Below, one piece after another: positions 32,846 to 41,230 of a stretch of DNA of 64,000 nt; the first letter of the stretch is position 1, and the number at the start of each line of letters is the position of its first letter. The stretch spans positions 8,060,001 through 8,124,000 of the forward strand of contig NZ_CP109181.1 in the NCBI RefSeq assembly GCF_036248275.1, given 5' to 3'. Under the pieces are notes generated by a model that saw only the letters and a program-made list of their open reading frames with translations, was not told the origin of the DNA and made no database searches. Source of the DNA: Streptomyces sp. NBC_01716. GTDB lineage: Bacteria > Actinomycetota > Actinomycetes > Streptomycetales > Streptomycetaceae. A program made the position numbers and the translations under genes.

Positions 32846-35244
32846 AGGAGCGTCAGGTCGTCCGTGCTGGTCTCCGGCAACTGGGCGACCCTGCTCGCGT
32901 GCTGCTCCACCATCGACTCGAACGTCTGGCGCGCAGTGCGGCCGTTGCCGAACGCCGGCCCCTTGGGCAGGACGGCGAAGTACTTGAGCAGCGCCTCGGC
33001 GGTGCCCGCGCCCAGCCGGTACTCGTGCTCATCGGCCTGCTGCTCCACGATCCGCAGCAGCTCGTCCGCCTCGTAGTCGCTGAAGGTGATGGTGCGTGAG
33101 AAACGGGACGCCACACCGGGGTTGACCGCGAGGAAGCGCTCCATCTCCACCGTGTACCCGGCGACGATCACCACCACCGCGTCCCGGTGGTCCTCCATCA
33201 GCTTCACCAGCGTGTCGATCGCCTCACGCCCGAAGTCGCGCCCCGAGTCCTCGGGCGACAGCGCGTACGCCTCGTCGATGAACAGCACACCGCCACGGGC
33301 CCGGTCGAAGGCCTCCTGCGTACGGATCGCGGTGGAGCCGATGTGCTCACCGACCAGGTCCACCCGGGAGACCTCCACGAGATGACCCCGCTCCAGCACC
33401 CCGAGCGAGGCCAGGATCTCGCCGTACAGCCGGGCCACCGTCGTCTTGCCGGTACCGGGGGAGCCGGTGAAGACCAGATGGCGGCGGGCGGACGCGGCCT
33501 TGAGCCCGGCCTGCTGCCTGCGCCTGCCGACCTCGATCATGTTGGTCAGGGCGCGGACCTCGCGCTTGACGCTCTCCAGGCCCACCAGAGCGTCGAGTTC
33601 ACCGAGGACCTTGCCCGGTTCCCGTACCGGCTCGGCCGGGGGCGCGTCCGGCGCGGGCGTGGCGCTCTGCGCCGGGACCGCGCCCAGCAGCCCGGTCGTC
33701 TGGGTGGCAGTCAGCACGGCGGCCGGCTGCGGGGCGGCGACCAGCACACCGCTCTCGTCGCTGGTGCAGTCCTCCACGGTCGGCCCGGCCCCGGGGCCAT
33801 CGGCGCCCGGCGCGGCGCTGTCGGGGAACTCGTAACCCCCGCGCGCGCAGCGCTCGGTGCGGCAGCGCGTCAGCGTCGTACGGCAGCCGTCCATCACATG
33901 GAAGCCGTAACCGCCGCTGCCCGTCACCCGGCAGTCGTGGAACGTGCCCCGCCCCTCGGCGGAGACGTAGAAACCGGCCTCGGCGGGCGAGGTGATCGTG
34001 CAGCGCTCGATGGTGGGGTCGGCGCCCTTGGTGACGATGACACCGGTCTGCGCACCGTCGATGGTGCAGGAGTTGAGCGTGCCGCCGCTGCCGTGGTCAC
34101 GGAACCACGCGCCGGTGGCCGCCTCCCTGATCCGGCAGTCGTCGAGCTGAGCCGTCGCGCCGTCGCTCACCGAGACGGCGGTGTTACGCACCTGGGAGAG
34201 GTCGCTGTCCACGACGTCCGCGCGCGATCCCCGGTCGAGGACGAACAGCGCGTCCGGTACGTCGTGCACGCGGCACGAGTCGAGGACCACCGTCGCCCCG
34301 TCGCTCACCCAGACCGCCGGGTAGTCGCCCGTACTGTCGTGTATCTCGCACTGGTTGGCGTCCACCCGGGTGCCCGGGTCCCAGACCGACAGACCGTTGC
34401 GGCCGAAGCGCCGCACCGTGGAGCGGGTCAGCGTCAGTACGGAGCGGGAGCGCAGATCGACCGCGTTCTCCGGGATGTCGTGGATGTCGCAGTCGGAGAG
34501 CGTCAGCACCGCGTCCGTGTCGAGCGTGATGCCGTCCGCCGACGTGCGGTGGACGCTGGAGTCGGTGAGATGGGCGGCGGCGCGCGAGGCGATCTGCACA
34601 CCGGTGCCCTTGATCTCGTACACCTCGCAGCCGATGGCCTCCAGACCGCTGCCCTCACCGGTGACGGTCAGTCCGCCGCCCGACGCGTGGTGGATCCGGC
34701 ACCGTTCGAGCCGGGGGTGCGCTCCGCCGCGTACGGAGACGCCCGACTGCCCGGCAGCGACCACCTCGCAGTCCTCGAAGACCCCGCCGGCGCCGTCGAG
34801 TACGGCCACACCGACCCCGGCGGGATTGTCGACGGTGCAGCGGCGGACGGTGGGGCGCGCGGCGCCGCGCACCTCTATTCCGGCGGCAGAGCGGGTGACG
34901 ACCCGCAGATCCGTCAGCTCCGGGGTGCCGTCCTCCACGAGCAGCGCGGGTGCGGTCGTGTCCTGGCCCTCCACATGCAGGTCGTGGACGGTCGCCGAGG
35001 CGCGCACCGTCAGCGGCACGCCGTCCGGCGGCGCGATCCGCACCGAGCCCGCCGAGCCCTCGGGCCCGCGCAGTGTGACGGCGCGCGTGACGACGAGATT
35101 CTCCCGGTAGGTGCCCGGCGCGACGGTGAGTATGTCTCCGTCGCTCGCGGCCTCCAAGGCCGCGGCGAGAGAGGCGTATTCGCCGGTACGGCGGCGCCAA
35201 CGCGAGGTGCCGGTGTGCGTCACCTGGACGGTGCCCTGTGCCAT
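32815..35244 (-). CDS. Right-handed beta-helix repeat/CbxX-type AAA ATPase fusion
   Basis: 809 aa. Residues about 15-470 form a long right-handed parallel beta-helix of roughly 20 PbH1 coils, with repeating units such as LDDCRIREA, LERCRIHHA and LSDCDIHDI. A Pro/Ala linker (about 490-540) leads to an AAA domain of the CbxX/CfqX (EccA-like) class: Walker A GSPGTGKT at 594-601, Walker B LFIDEAYAL around Asp657, arginine-finger region VASRFSRTITF. No signal peptide or membrane helix. Such AAA domains remodel protein complexes; the helix is probably a binding scaffold. ATG 35244 is the start nearest the conserved N-terminal beta strand. Confidence 0.88.
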   Translation of the reverse strand: MAQGTVQVTHTGTSRWRRRTGEYASLAAALEAASDGDILTVAPGTYRENLVVTRAVTLRGPEGSAGSVRIAPPDGVPLTVRASATVHDLHVEGQDTTAPALLVEDGTPELTDLRVVTRSAAGIEVRGAARPTVRRCTVDNPAGVGVAVLDGAGGVFEDCEVVAAGQSGVSVRGGAHPRLERCRIHHASGGGLTVTGEGSGLEAIGCEVYEIKGTGVQIASRAAAHLTDSSVHRTSADGITLDTDAVLTLSDCDIHDIPENAVDLRSRSVLTLTRSTVRRFGRNGLSVWDPGTRVDANQCEIHDSTGDYPAVWVSDGATVVLDSCRVHDVPDALFVLDRGSRADVVDSDLSQVRNTAVSVSDGATAQLDDCRIREAATGAWFRDHGSGGTLNSCTIDGAQTGVIVTKGADPTIERCTITSPAEAGFYVSAEGRGTFHDCRVTGSGGYGFHVMDGCRTTLTRCRTERCARGGYEFPDSAAPGADGPGAGPTVEDCTSDESGVLVAAPQPAAVLTATQTTGLLGAVPAQSATPAPDAPPAEPVREPGKVLGELDALVGLESVKREVRALTNMIEVGRRRQQAGLKAASARRHLVFTGSPGTGKTTVARLYGEILASLGVLERGHLVEVSRVDLVGEHIGSTAIRTQEAFDRARGGVLFIDEAYALSPEDSGRDFGREAIDTLVKLMEDHRDAVVVIVAGYTVEMERFLAVNPGVASRFSRTITFSDYEADELLRIVEQQADEHEYRLGAGTAEALLKYFAVLPKGPAFGNGRTARQTFESMVEQHASRVAQLPETSTDDLTLLYADDLPELP

Positions 35245-35442
35245 GGTGTTGTTCTGTCCCCACCTTGTGCGCCTGCGCGTCTGTGCCGACCGGACCCGCT
35301 TCCGGGTCGGTTCGAAGATGTCCCGGCCGTCACAGAGGACCGGGTCGCACCACCGTAGCGCGCGCGGCACCGGTGAGTTGACCCAAGAGCGGTTCCCGCG
35401 GTGGTTCGGGCCACCGGGCGAAGTGCCGCCTGGCCTCCGTGT

Positions 35443-36051
35443 TCAGCTGCCCGCGCCCGTACGGCCCCAGTCGGGACCGGCCTTGGCCCAGGCGATGTCG
35501 AGGCGCGCGTACCGGCGCTGATTCAGTTTCCACACGATCAGCCGCCTGCCGGCCTCGACCAGACCGGCGGCGACAGCGGCGACCCCGAGGCCCGCCAGCA
35601 CGGCGTGCGTACGGGCGGTGGTGAGGTCCAGCGGACGCCCGGCGAGCCGCCCTTCGCCGTCCGTCCAGACCGGGAAGGTCTCGCCCGGCCGGATGCGCGC
35701 CGGCGCCGAACGGACGACGCCGGTCCGCCGACTGCCGTCCTGTGCCGTCCACTTGGCGATCACGGGCCGGCCGGTGTCGCGCGCGGCCGAGGTCTCGGGG
35801 TCGAACGTCACCCGGGCGGGCGCGGAGGCATGGCGGAGCACCAGGGCCTGTGTGCGATGGCGTTCCTCGTGCTGGGCCTGGATCGTCCGGCGGAACGCGC
35901 CGTCGGTGAGGGAGCCCGAGATGCAGCCGATCGCCGGCACGGCGAGGATCATCAGGAGGAGGGCGGCGAGCGCCACCCATGCCTCGACAAGATCGGTCTT
36001 TCTACGCAGCGGGTTGTGCCGCCAGCGTCGCAGTCCCACGACCGCTCGCAT
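35443..36051 (-). CDS. Rv1733c-like two-helix membrane protein
   Basis: 202 aa. Start MRAVVGLRRWRHNPLRRKTDLVEAWVA, then helix 1 (about 25-45), an extracytoplasmic domain containing VIAKWTAQDGSRRTGVVRSAPARIRPGETFPVW, then helix 2 (about 150-168). The N-terminal RRWRHNPLRRxTD signature and topology match the Rv1733c family, whose function is unknown. AGGGG lies 9 nt before ATG 36051. Confidence 0.85.
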   Translation of the reverse strand: MRAVVGLRRWRHNPLRRKTDLVEAWVALAALLLMILAVPAIGCISGSLTDGAFRRTIQAQHEERHRTQALVLRHASAPARVTFDPETSAARDTGRPVIAKWTAQDGSRRTGVVRSAPARIRPGETFPVWTDGEGRLAGRPLDLTTARTHAVLAGLGVAAVAAGLVEAGRRLIVWKLNQRRYARLDIAWAKAGPDWGRTGAGS

Positions 36052-36287
36052 CGTGCCGCGCCCCTTCCGGTTCCGTCCGTTCCCCTTCCGTTGTCCGTCT
36101 TAGCCCCGTGGGAGGCTCCGCACGCACAAAAGGCCCGAAGGGAGAGCGAAATCACCCCTCGGTTCGACGGGTCGGATCGGGTCGGCGGTGGCGCGCGGGC
36201 GAGTTGGCAGCCGGACCTCCACCCCCGGGTGATGCCTGCGCCCTGCCCTGCTCCCTCCCCTGGCGGCCGCCCAGGGCCGCTCCGGTG

Positions 36288-36821
36288 TCAGTAACCCCGG
36301 CTCTGGTAGGGCCGGTTGTAGGGGTCGTCGTACTGCTGCGCCGGCGCGGGCGCCGGCCGCGGTGCGGCGGGCCGCATGGCCTCGTACCCCGTCGGTGAGG
36401 CCGGCCGTTGCTGCTGCTGCGGCGGCCGGGGCTGCTGAGGACGCGGCTGCTGTGGCTGCTGCTGGGCCGGGTAGGGCTGCTCGGCGCCCTGATAGCCGCG
36501 GGGCGGCGGAGCCTGCTGCGGAATGTAGGGCGCCGGTGCGTGCTGCAGCGGCACGGGGTGCTGCGCCGGCTGCGGCTGGTAGCCGCCGTACGACGGTGTG
36601 GGCTGCGAAGGAGCTGCCGGGAGGGCGGGTAGCGCCGAAGGCAGCGCCGGCAGATAGCTGTTGCTCTGATAGCTGCTGCCGGTGTCGTAGGCGGAAGGCA
36701 CTCGGATCGGGGCGATCTGAGGCGTGCCCCGCTCCGCGACCAGTGAGTCGTAGATCGGGGTGTCCGGGAACGACGGCGCGGTGTAGTAACCGCCGCCGTA
36801 GGTGGCGCGGGGGGAGGTCAT
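36288..36821 (-). CDS. DUF6643 family protein
   Basis: 177 aa. Conserved N terminus MTSPRATYGGGYYTAPSFPDTPIYDSLVAERGTPQIAPIRVP, then a low-complexity Pro/Gln/Tyr-rich tail. This matches the Streptomyces-restricted DUF6643 group; function unknown, possibly a scaffold. No ribosome-binding site; TAACTT lies 7 nt before ATG, consistent with a leaderless mRNA. Divergent from the TerD-family gene, a conserved-looking pairing. Confidence 0.85.
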   Translation of the reverse strand: MTSPRATYGGGYYTAPSFPDTPIYDSLVAERGTPQIAPIRVPSAYDTGSSYQSNSYLPALPSALPALPAAPSQPTPSYGGYQPQPAQHPVPLQHAPAPYIPQQAPPPRGYQGAEQPYPAQQQPQQPRPQQPRPPQQQQRPASPTGYEAMRPAAPRPAPAPAQQYDDPYNRPYQSRGY

Positions 36822-36828
36822 GGAACAT

Positions 36829-36834
36829 AAGTTA
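36829..36834 (-). promoter_or_regulatory. -10 box of leaderless DUF6643 gene
   Basis: TAACTT on the minus strand, 7 nt before ATG 36821. Confidence 0.45.
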
Positions 36835-37020
36835 AGCCCACGATGTGCCGGTTGGGGAGTCCGATTAGTGGGTTCTTTCGGGAGCTCTGGGCCACTTCGG
36901 ATCCCCAATGCGAGCGAACTTGGGAAAATCGGTCGTCCGGCCGCGTTGTGATCGTGTAAAGGGCAAGCTCCAGAGGGGTTACTCGTCGGTCCGCGCGGGC
37001 GCGATGGCCGCTTCAGCGAT

Positions 37021-37026
37021 TAGGTT
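37021..37026 (+). promoter_or_regulatory. -10-like box of the TerD-family gene
   Basis: TAGGTT, 48 nt before ATG 37075; no clear -35. Confidence 0.35.
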
Positions 37027-37074
37027 TGGCGCAACGGAAAACTCTGGGTCAACCGACTCTCGATGGGGGCGAGC

Positions 37075-38364
37075 ATGTCCATGCTTAAAGGAGCCAATGT
37101 TCCGGTCTCGGCACCGAGCGTGCGTGTCGAATTGGGATGGCGTTCAGCGCCCGGGACGCCGGACGTCGACGCCTCGGCACTCCTGCTGAAGGCCGGAAAG
37201 GTCCGTTCGGACGCGGACTTCGTTTTCTACAACCAGCCGTCGCACGCGTCGGGCGCGGTGCGGTACGACGGAAAAGGCACCGGCCCCGGCACGGTGACGG
37301 ACACCGTGTCCGTCGACCTGGCGCGCGTGGAGGCCGACATCGATCGGATCGTCGTCTCCGCGTCGGCGGACGGCGGCAACTTCGGGCAGGTGCCCGGTCT
37401 GTACGTACGCGTCCTCGACGCGACGTCGGGCGCCGAGATCGCGCGGTACGACAGCCAGGACGCGACCGTCGAGACGGCGTTCGTCCTCGGCGAGCTCTAC
37501 CGCCGCCAGGGCGCCTGGAAGTTCCGCTCGGTCGGCCAGGGCTACAGCAGTGGACTCGAAGGCCTGGCAACGGACTTCGGCATCAGCGTCGACGAGCCGC
37601 AGCGGGCGGCCGCGGCGCCCGTGGCCCCCGCCAGGCCGGCTCCGGCCGCGGCCCCCGCCCCGCCCAGGTACACACCCCCCGCACCGCCGGCGCCGCCCGC
37701 TCCCCCCGCCGCCGCCCCGGCGCCCGTGCGGCTCAGCAAGGTCACGCTGACCAAGGACGCACCGTCCGTCTCCCTGTCCAAGCAGGGCGGTAACTCCGGT
37801 GAGATGCGCGTCAACCTCACCTGGCAGGTGCGCAAGCAGTTCAAGGGCTGGGGCGCCAAGCTGGGCCGCGCCGTCGCCATGCACGGCGATCTCGACCTCG
37901 ACCTGTGCGCGCTCTATGAACTGACCGACGGCCGCAAAGGCGTCGTCCAGGCACTCGGTAATGCCTTCGGAGCGCTTCACCAGCCGCCGTTCATCCATCT
38001 CGACGGCGACGACCGCACCGGAGGTTCGGCGAACGGCGAGAATCTCAGCATCAACCTCGACCACAAGCACCAACTGCGCCGCGTCGTCATCTTCGTGACG
38101 ATCTACGAAGGCGCGCGCAGCTTCGCCGATCTCGACGCGACGGTCACCCTCCAGCCGCAGAACGGCGCCCCGATCGACTTCTCGCTCGGCGAGTGCACAG
38201 TTCCCTCCACCGTCTGCTCGCTGGCATTGATCACCAATACCGGCTCCGATCTCCTCGTCCAGCGCGAAGCGCGATTCCTCGTGCCGGAACGCGGCGTCAG
38301 CCCGCAGCGCACCATCGACTACGCCTACGGCTGGGGCATGAACTGGACGCCCGGCCGTAAGTGA
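37075..38364 (+). CDS. TerD family protein with C-terminal TerA-like domain
   Basis: 429 aa. Residues 1-175 are a TerD domain: MSMLKGANVPV start, LGW, DASALLL, DADFVFYNQPSHASGAV, and calcium-site acidic residues DRIVVSASAD. A long Pro/Ala linker (about 180-220) joins a second TerD-like (TerA-type) domain containing VNLTWQVR, MHGDLDLDLCALYELTDG and IHLDGDDRTGG. TerD proteins bind calcium and associate with membrane stress complexes. ATG 37075 has GGGGG 5 nt upstream and is preferred over ATG 37063. Confidence 0.93.
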   Translation: MSMLKGANVPVSAPSVRVELGWRSAPGTPDVDASALLLKAGKVRSDADFVFYNQPSHASGAVRYDGKGTGPGTVTDTVSVDLARVEADIDRIVVSASADGGNFGQVPGLYVRVLDATSGAEIARYDSQDATVETAFVLGELYRRQGAWKFRSVGQGYSSGLEGLATDFGISVDEPQRAAAAPVAPARPAPAAAPAPPRYTPPAPPAPPAPPAAAPAPVRLSKVTLTKDAPSVSLSKQGGNSGEMRVNLTWQVRKQFKGWGAKLGRAVAMHGDLDLDLCALYELTDGRKGVVQALGNAFGALHQPPFIHLDGDDRTGGSANGENLSINLDHKHQLRRVVIFVTIYEGARSFADLDATVTLQPQNGAPIDFSLGECTVPSTVCSLALITNTGSDLLVQREARFLVPERGVSPQRTIDYAYGWGMNWTPGRK

Positions 38365-38389
38365 CCCGGTCCCGGCGCCGATCGGGTCA
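38362..38389. terminator. Convergent terminator with stop codons in the arms
   Basis: TGACCCG (38362-38368) and CGGGTCA (38383-38389) form a 7-bp stem with inner GGCGCC. The arms contain the stop codons of the TerD gene and of the opposing glycosyltransferase gene. Confidence 0.5.
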
Positions 38390-39559
38390 ACGCTCCGGTG
38401 CGGCCTTCGGACGGGCGTACGTACGCCCCTTCCAGGCCGCACCGCGGCCCCGGTAGTGCCGCAGGGCCGAATCGACGGTCATCAGGAGGTAGAGCAGGGC
38501 GGTGAAGGGCAGCAGGGGAGCGAGCCAGAGCGACTGCCGGTAGTAGCGCAGGATCGGCAGGTACGTGCCGGCCATCACCGCCCACGCGGCGCCGCCCAGC
38601 AGACCGGCCGGCGTGTCACCGCCCGACAGGCCCGCGTACACCCCCACGGGCGGCGCCAGATAGACGACACCGAGCCCGGCCACCGTGCCGGCCAGCAGCA
38701 CCGGACTGTGCAGGAGTTGGGCGTACGCGCTGCGCGCCACCATCCGCCACAGGTCGGTCAGCCGCGGATACGGGCGCACGCTGTCCACCCGCTCCGCGAG
38801 ACCGAGCCAGATCCGGCCCCCGGCCCCCTGCACCGTGCGGGCCAGCGACACGTCGTCGATCACGGCCTGCCGGATGGAGTCGGGGATCCGCGCCCGTACG
38901 GCCATCTCCGTCCGCAGCAGCACACAGCCGCCCGCCGCAGCGGCCGTCCGGGCACGCGGCCTGTTGACCCGGCGGAACGGATACAGCTGAGCGAAGAAGT
39001 AGACGAAGGCGGGCACGATCAGCCGCTCCCACGCGCTCGCCACCCGGAGCCGGGCCATCTGGGAGACCAGGTCGAGACCGTTCGTCCGCGCGGCGGCCAC
39101 CAGCTCACGCAGACTGTCCGGCTCATGCGCGATGTCGGCATCCGTAAGAAGGAGGTAGTCGGGCTCGCCCACCCGCGCCTGTTCGATGCCGTGACGCAGC
39201 GCCCACAGCTTTCCCGTCCAACCGGGCGCCGGCTCCGGCGGGGAGACCACCGTCAGGGGAAGTCCGCCGAACCGGCCGGCCAACTCCCGGGCCAGGGCGC
39301 CCGTACCGTCGGTGCTGGAATCGTCGACGAGGAAGATCTCCGCCCGCCCCGGATAGTCCTGGGCCAGCAGCGACGGCAGACTCACCGGCAGCATCTCCGC
39401 CTCGTCGCGCGCGGGCACGACCACGGCGACGGACGGCCAGACGGGCGGAGCCTCACGCGGCGGCAGCCGCTGATCCGTACGCCAGAAGAACCCCTGACCC
39501 AGCAGCAGAAAGCCCCACGCGGCGAGAGAGGCCGCGGCGATCCAGGCAATGGCGCTCAT
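38387..39559 (-). CDS. hpnB: HpnB-type family 2 glycosyltransferase
   Basis: 390-aa membrane-associated GT-A transferase. N-terminal helix (3-24), then SVAVVVPARDEAEMLPVSLPSLLAQDYPG, the nucleotide-binding VDDSSTDGT and the metal motif LLTDADI. The Q/RXXRW-like region is DDVSLARTVQ, and three C-terminal helices follow. Overall architecture is that of hopene-associated glycosyltransferase HpnB; other hopanoid genes are absent, so the link to hopanoids is by homology only. ATG 39559 is preferred over 39580 by family alignment. Confidence 0.8.
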   Translation of the reverse strand: MSAIAWIAAASLAAWGFLLLGQGFFWRTDQRLPPREAPPVWPSVAVVVPARDEAEMLPVSLPSLLAQDYPGRAEIFLVDDSSTDGTGALARELAGRFGGLPLTVVSPPEPAPGWTGKLWALRHGIEQARVGEPDYLLLTDADIAHEPDSLRELVAAARTNGLDLVSQMARLRVASAWERLIVPAFVYFFAQLYPFRRVNRPRARTAAAAGGCVLLRTEMAVRARIPDSIRQAVIDDVSLARTVQGAGGRIWLGLAERVDSVRPYPRLTDLWRMVARSAYAQLLHSPVLLAGTVAGLGVVYLAPPVGVYAGLSGGDTPAGLLGGAAWAVMAGTYLPILRYYRQSLWLAPLLPFTALLYLLMTVDSALRHYRGRGAAWKGRTYARPKAAPER

Positions 39560-39605
39560 TCGCGGCAGTCTGCCCCACATCGGCGGGACCGCAAGAGCGG
39601 TCGTC

Positions 39606-39611
39606 TATGGT
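39606..39611 (+). promoter_or_regulatory. -10 box of leaderless racemase-like gene
   Basis: TATGGT, then 6 nt to GTG 39618; no ribosome-binding site. Confidence 0.5.
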
Positions 39612-39617
39612 GACCGG

Positions 39618-40424
39618 GTGAAGATCGCGTTGATTGACTCCGGTCTCGGGCTGCTCGCCGCGGCCGCCGCACTGCGCCGGCTCCGGCCGGACGCCGGTCT
39701 CGTGCTCTCCTCCGACCCCGTCGGCATGCCGTGGGGACCGCGTACGCCGGACGATGTCGTCCAGCGCGCGCTCACCGTCGCCCGCGCCGCCGCCGCGCAC
39801 CGGCCCGACGCGCTGATCGTCGCGTGCAACACCGCGTCGGTGCACGCCCTGCCCGCGCTGCGCGCGGCCCTGGAGCCCGGACTCCCCGTCATCGGCACGG
39901 TTCCCGCGATCAAGCCGGCGGCGGCCGGTGGCGGGCCCGTCGCGATCTGGGCCACCCCCGCCACCACGGGCAGCCCCTACCAGCGCGACCTCATCCGTAC
40001 CTTCGCCGCCTCGGTCGACGTCACCGAGGTGCCGTGCCCGGGGCTCGCGGACGCGGTGGAGCACGCCGACGAGACGGGCATCGACCGCGCCGTCGAGGCA
40101 GCGGCGATCCGCACACCCCGTGAGGTAAGGACCGTCGTCCTGGGCTGCACCCATTACGAACTCGTCGCCGGACGCATCCGCGCGGCCTTGCGTCACCCCG
40201 GCCTGCCGGAGGTGACGCTGCACGGCTCGGCCGGTGCCGTCGCCGCGCAGGCGCTCCGCCGCCTCGGAGACGTCGCGGCACCCGCGGCCGGGGCCGCTGC
40301 CGCCGCCGTCGCCGAGCCCGGCGAGCTGACGGTCCTGCTGAGCGGCCGGCGCGCCTCGCTGCGGGACGCCGCCCTGACCTACGCGGAGGGCCGGCTGCTC
40401 GCCGCTGTCACGCGCGTGCACTAA
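39618..40424 (+). CDS. Aspartate/glutamate racemase family protein (MurI-like)
   Basis: 268 aa. N-terminal IALIDSGLGLL corresponds to the glutamate racemase DSGVGGL loop but is altered. Both catalytic cysteines are in context: VACNTAS (Cys70) and VLGCTHYEL (Cys177). A C-terminal Ala-rich region replaces the usual final helix. It is probably a paralogue of MurI with an uncertain substrate rather than the essential cell-wall enzyme. Divergent from the glycosyltransferase gene; leaderless start. Confidence 0.85.
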   Translation: MKIALIDSGLGLLAAAAALRRLRPDAGLVLSSDPVGMPWGPRTPDDVVQRALTVARAAAAHRPDALIVACNTASVHALPALRAALEPGLPVIGTVPAIKPAAAGGGPVAIWATPATTGSPYQRDLIRTFAASVDVTEVPCPGLADAVEHADETGIDRAVEAAAIRTPREVRTVVLGCTHYELVAGRIRAALRHPGLPEVTLHGSAGAVAAQALRRLGDVAAPAAGAAAAAVAEPGELTVLLSGRRASLRDAALTYAEGRLLAAVTRVH

Positions 40425-40547
40425 TGCCGGGGCGGCGGAGGGAGACCGCTGTGGGGGTTGTCACGGCGGGGCTCCGGCGGGGCGATGCCATGGGAGCGTC
40501 AGCATTTCCCTGTCCGCAGCGGCGGTGCCCGTCCGGCGGATCGTGAG

Positions 40548-40553
40548 TACGCT
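40548..40553 (+). promoter_or_regulatory. -10 box of leaderless membrane-protein gene
   Basis: TACGCT, then GCAACC and ATG 40560. Confidence 0.5.
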
Positions 40554-40559
40554 GCAACC

Positions 40560-41180
40560 ATGACGGAGCACCCCCGGCGAGGGGGGCCTGGCACAGTGCC
40601 CCTCCCCGAAATCTGGACCGGCCGAGCGCACAACCGCATTCAGTGGCTGTTCGCCGTGGTGGGCGTCGCGTGTCTCGTGCTCGGCATAGAGCTGGCCGTC
40701 CAGTCCTCCTGGGACAACGGCATCATCGCGCTCGCCGCCTCGGTGATCGGCTGTGTGGCCGCCGGACTGCTGATCCTCTGCGGCACGGTCGCCTTCGTGC
40801 ACGTGGCGGTCAAGGTCGACCACGAGCACCTGGAGGTGCGTTGCGGCCACGCCGGGCTGCCACGCCGCCGTATCCCACTCGCCCATGTGACCGGCGCCGA
40901 CTTCGAGCCCAGCGTCACGCCACGCCAGTGGGGCGGCTGGGGCTACCGCTGGCGACCCGAGCAGGGCACGGCGGTGGTGGTACGGCGCGGCGAAGGGCTC
41001 GTGCTGAGCCTGGGCGACGGCAGGACGTTCACGGTGACCGTCGACGACGCGGAGGCGGCCGTCGGCGTCATCCGCGACCGGCTCCGCACGGCGACCACGG
41101 GAAAGGTGACACTCCGCAAGTCGCACCTCGGTACGGCGAGGGGTGACGGAAGGGCCATCGGCGGTCCTGCGGAGTCCTGA
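40560..41180 (+). CDS. Hypothetical membrane protein with PH-like domain
   Basis: 206 aa. Two hydrophobic helices (about 28-50 and 55-85) are followed by a soluble beta-rich segment (VKVDHEHLEVRCGHAGLPRRRIPLAHVTGADF...RQWGGWGYRWRP...AVVVRRGEGLVLSLGDGRTFTVTVDD). The TM-plus-strands arrangement resembles bacterial PH-domain (bPH) membrane proteins. Function unknown. The ATG at 40560 is chosen for the TANNNT box at 6 nt. Confidence 0.8.
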   Translation: MTEHPRRGGPGTVPLPEIWTGRAHNRIQWLFAVVGVACLVLGIELAVQSSWDNGIIALAASVIGCVAAGLLILCGTVAFVHVAVKVDHEHLEVRCGHAGLPRRRIPLAHVTGADFEPSVTPRQWGGWGYRWRPEQGTAVVVRRGEGLVLSLGDGRTFTVTVDDAEAAVGVIRDRLRTATTGKVTLRKSHLGTARGDGRAIGGPAES

Positions 41181-41230
41181 CCCGAGGGCGTGAAGTGGCG
41201 TTGTCCGCCCGTAGGGCGGGGCGGCGGGCA

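Noticed and set aside
33187..35358. A 723-codon plus-strand frame
   Set aside because: Exact antisense of the beta-helix/AAA gene; repeats in it mirror the beta-helix codons and contain no motif.
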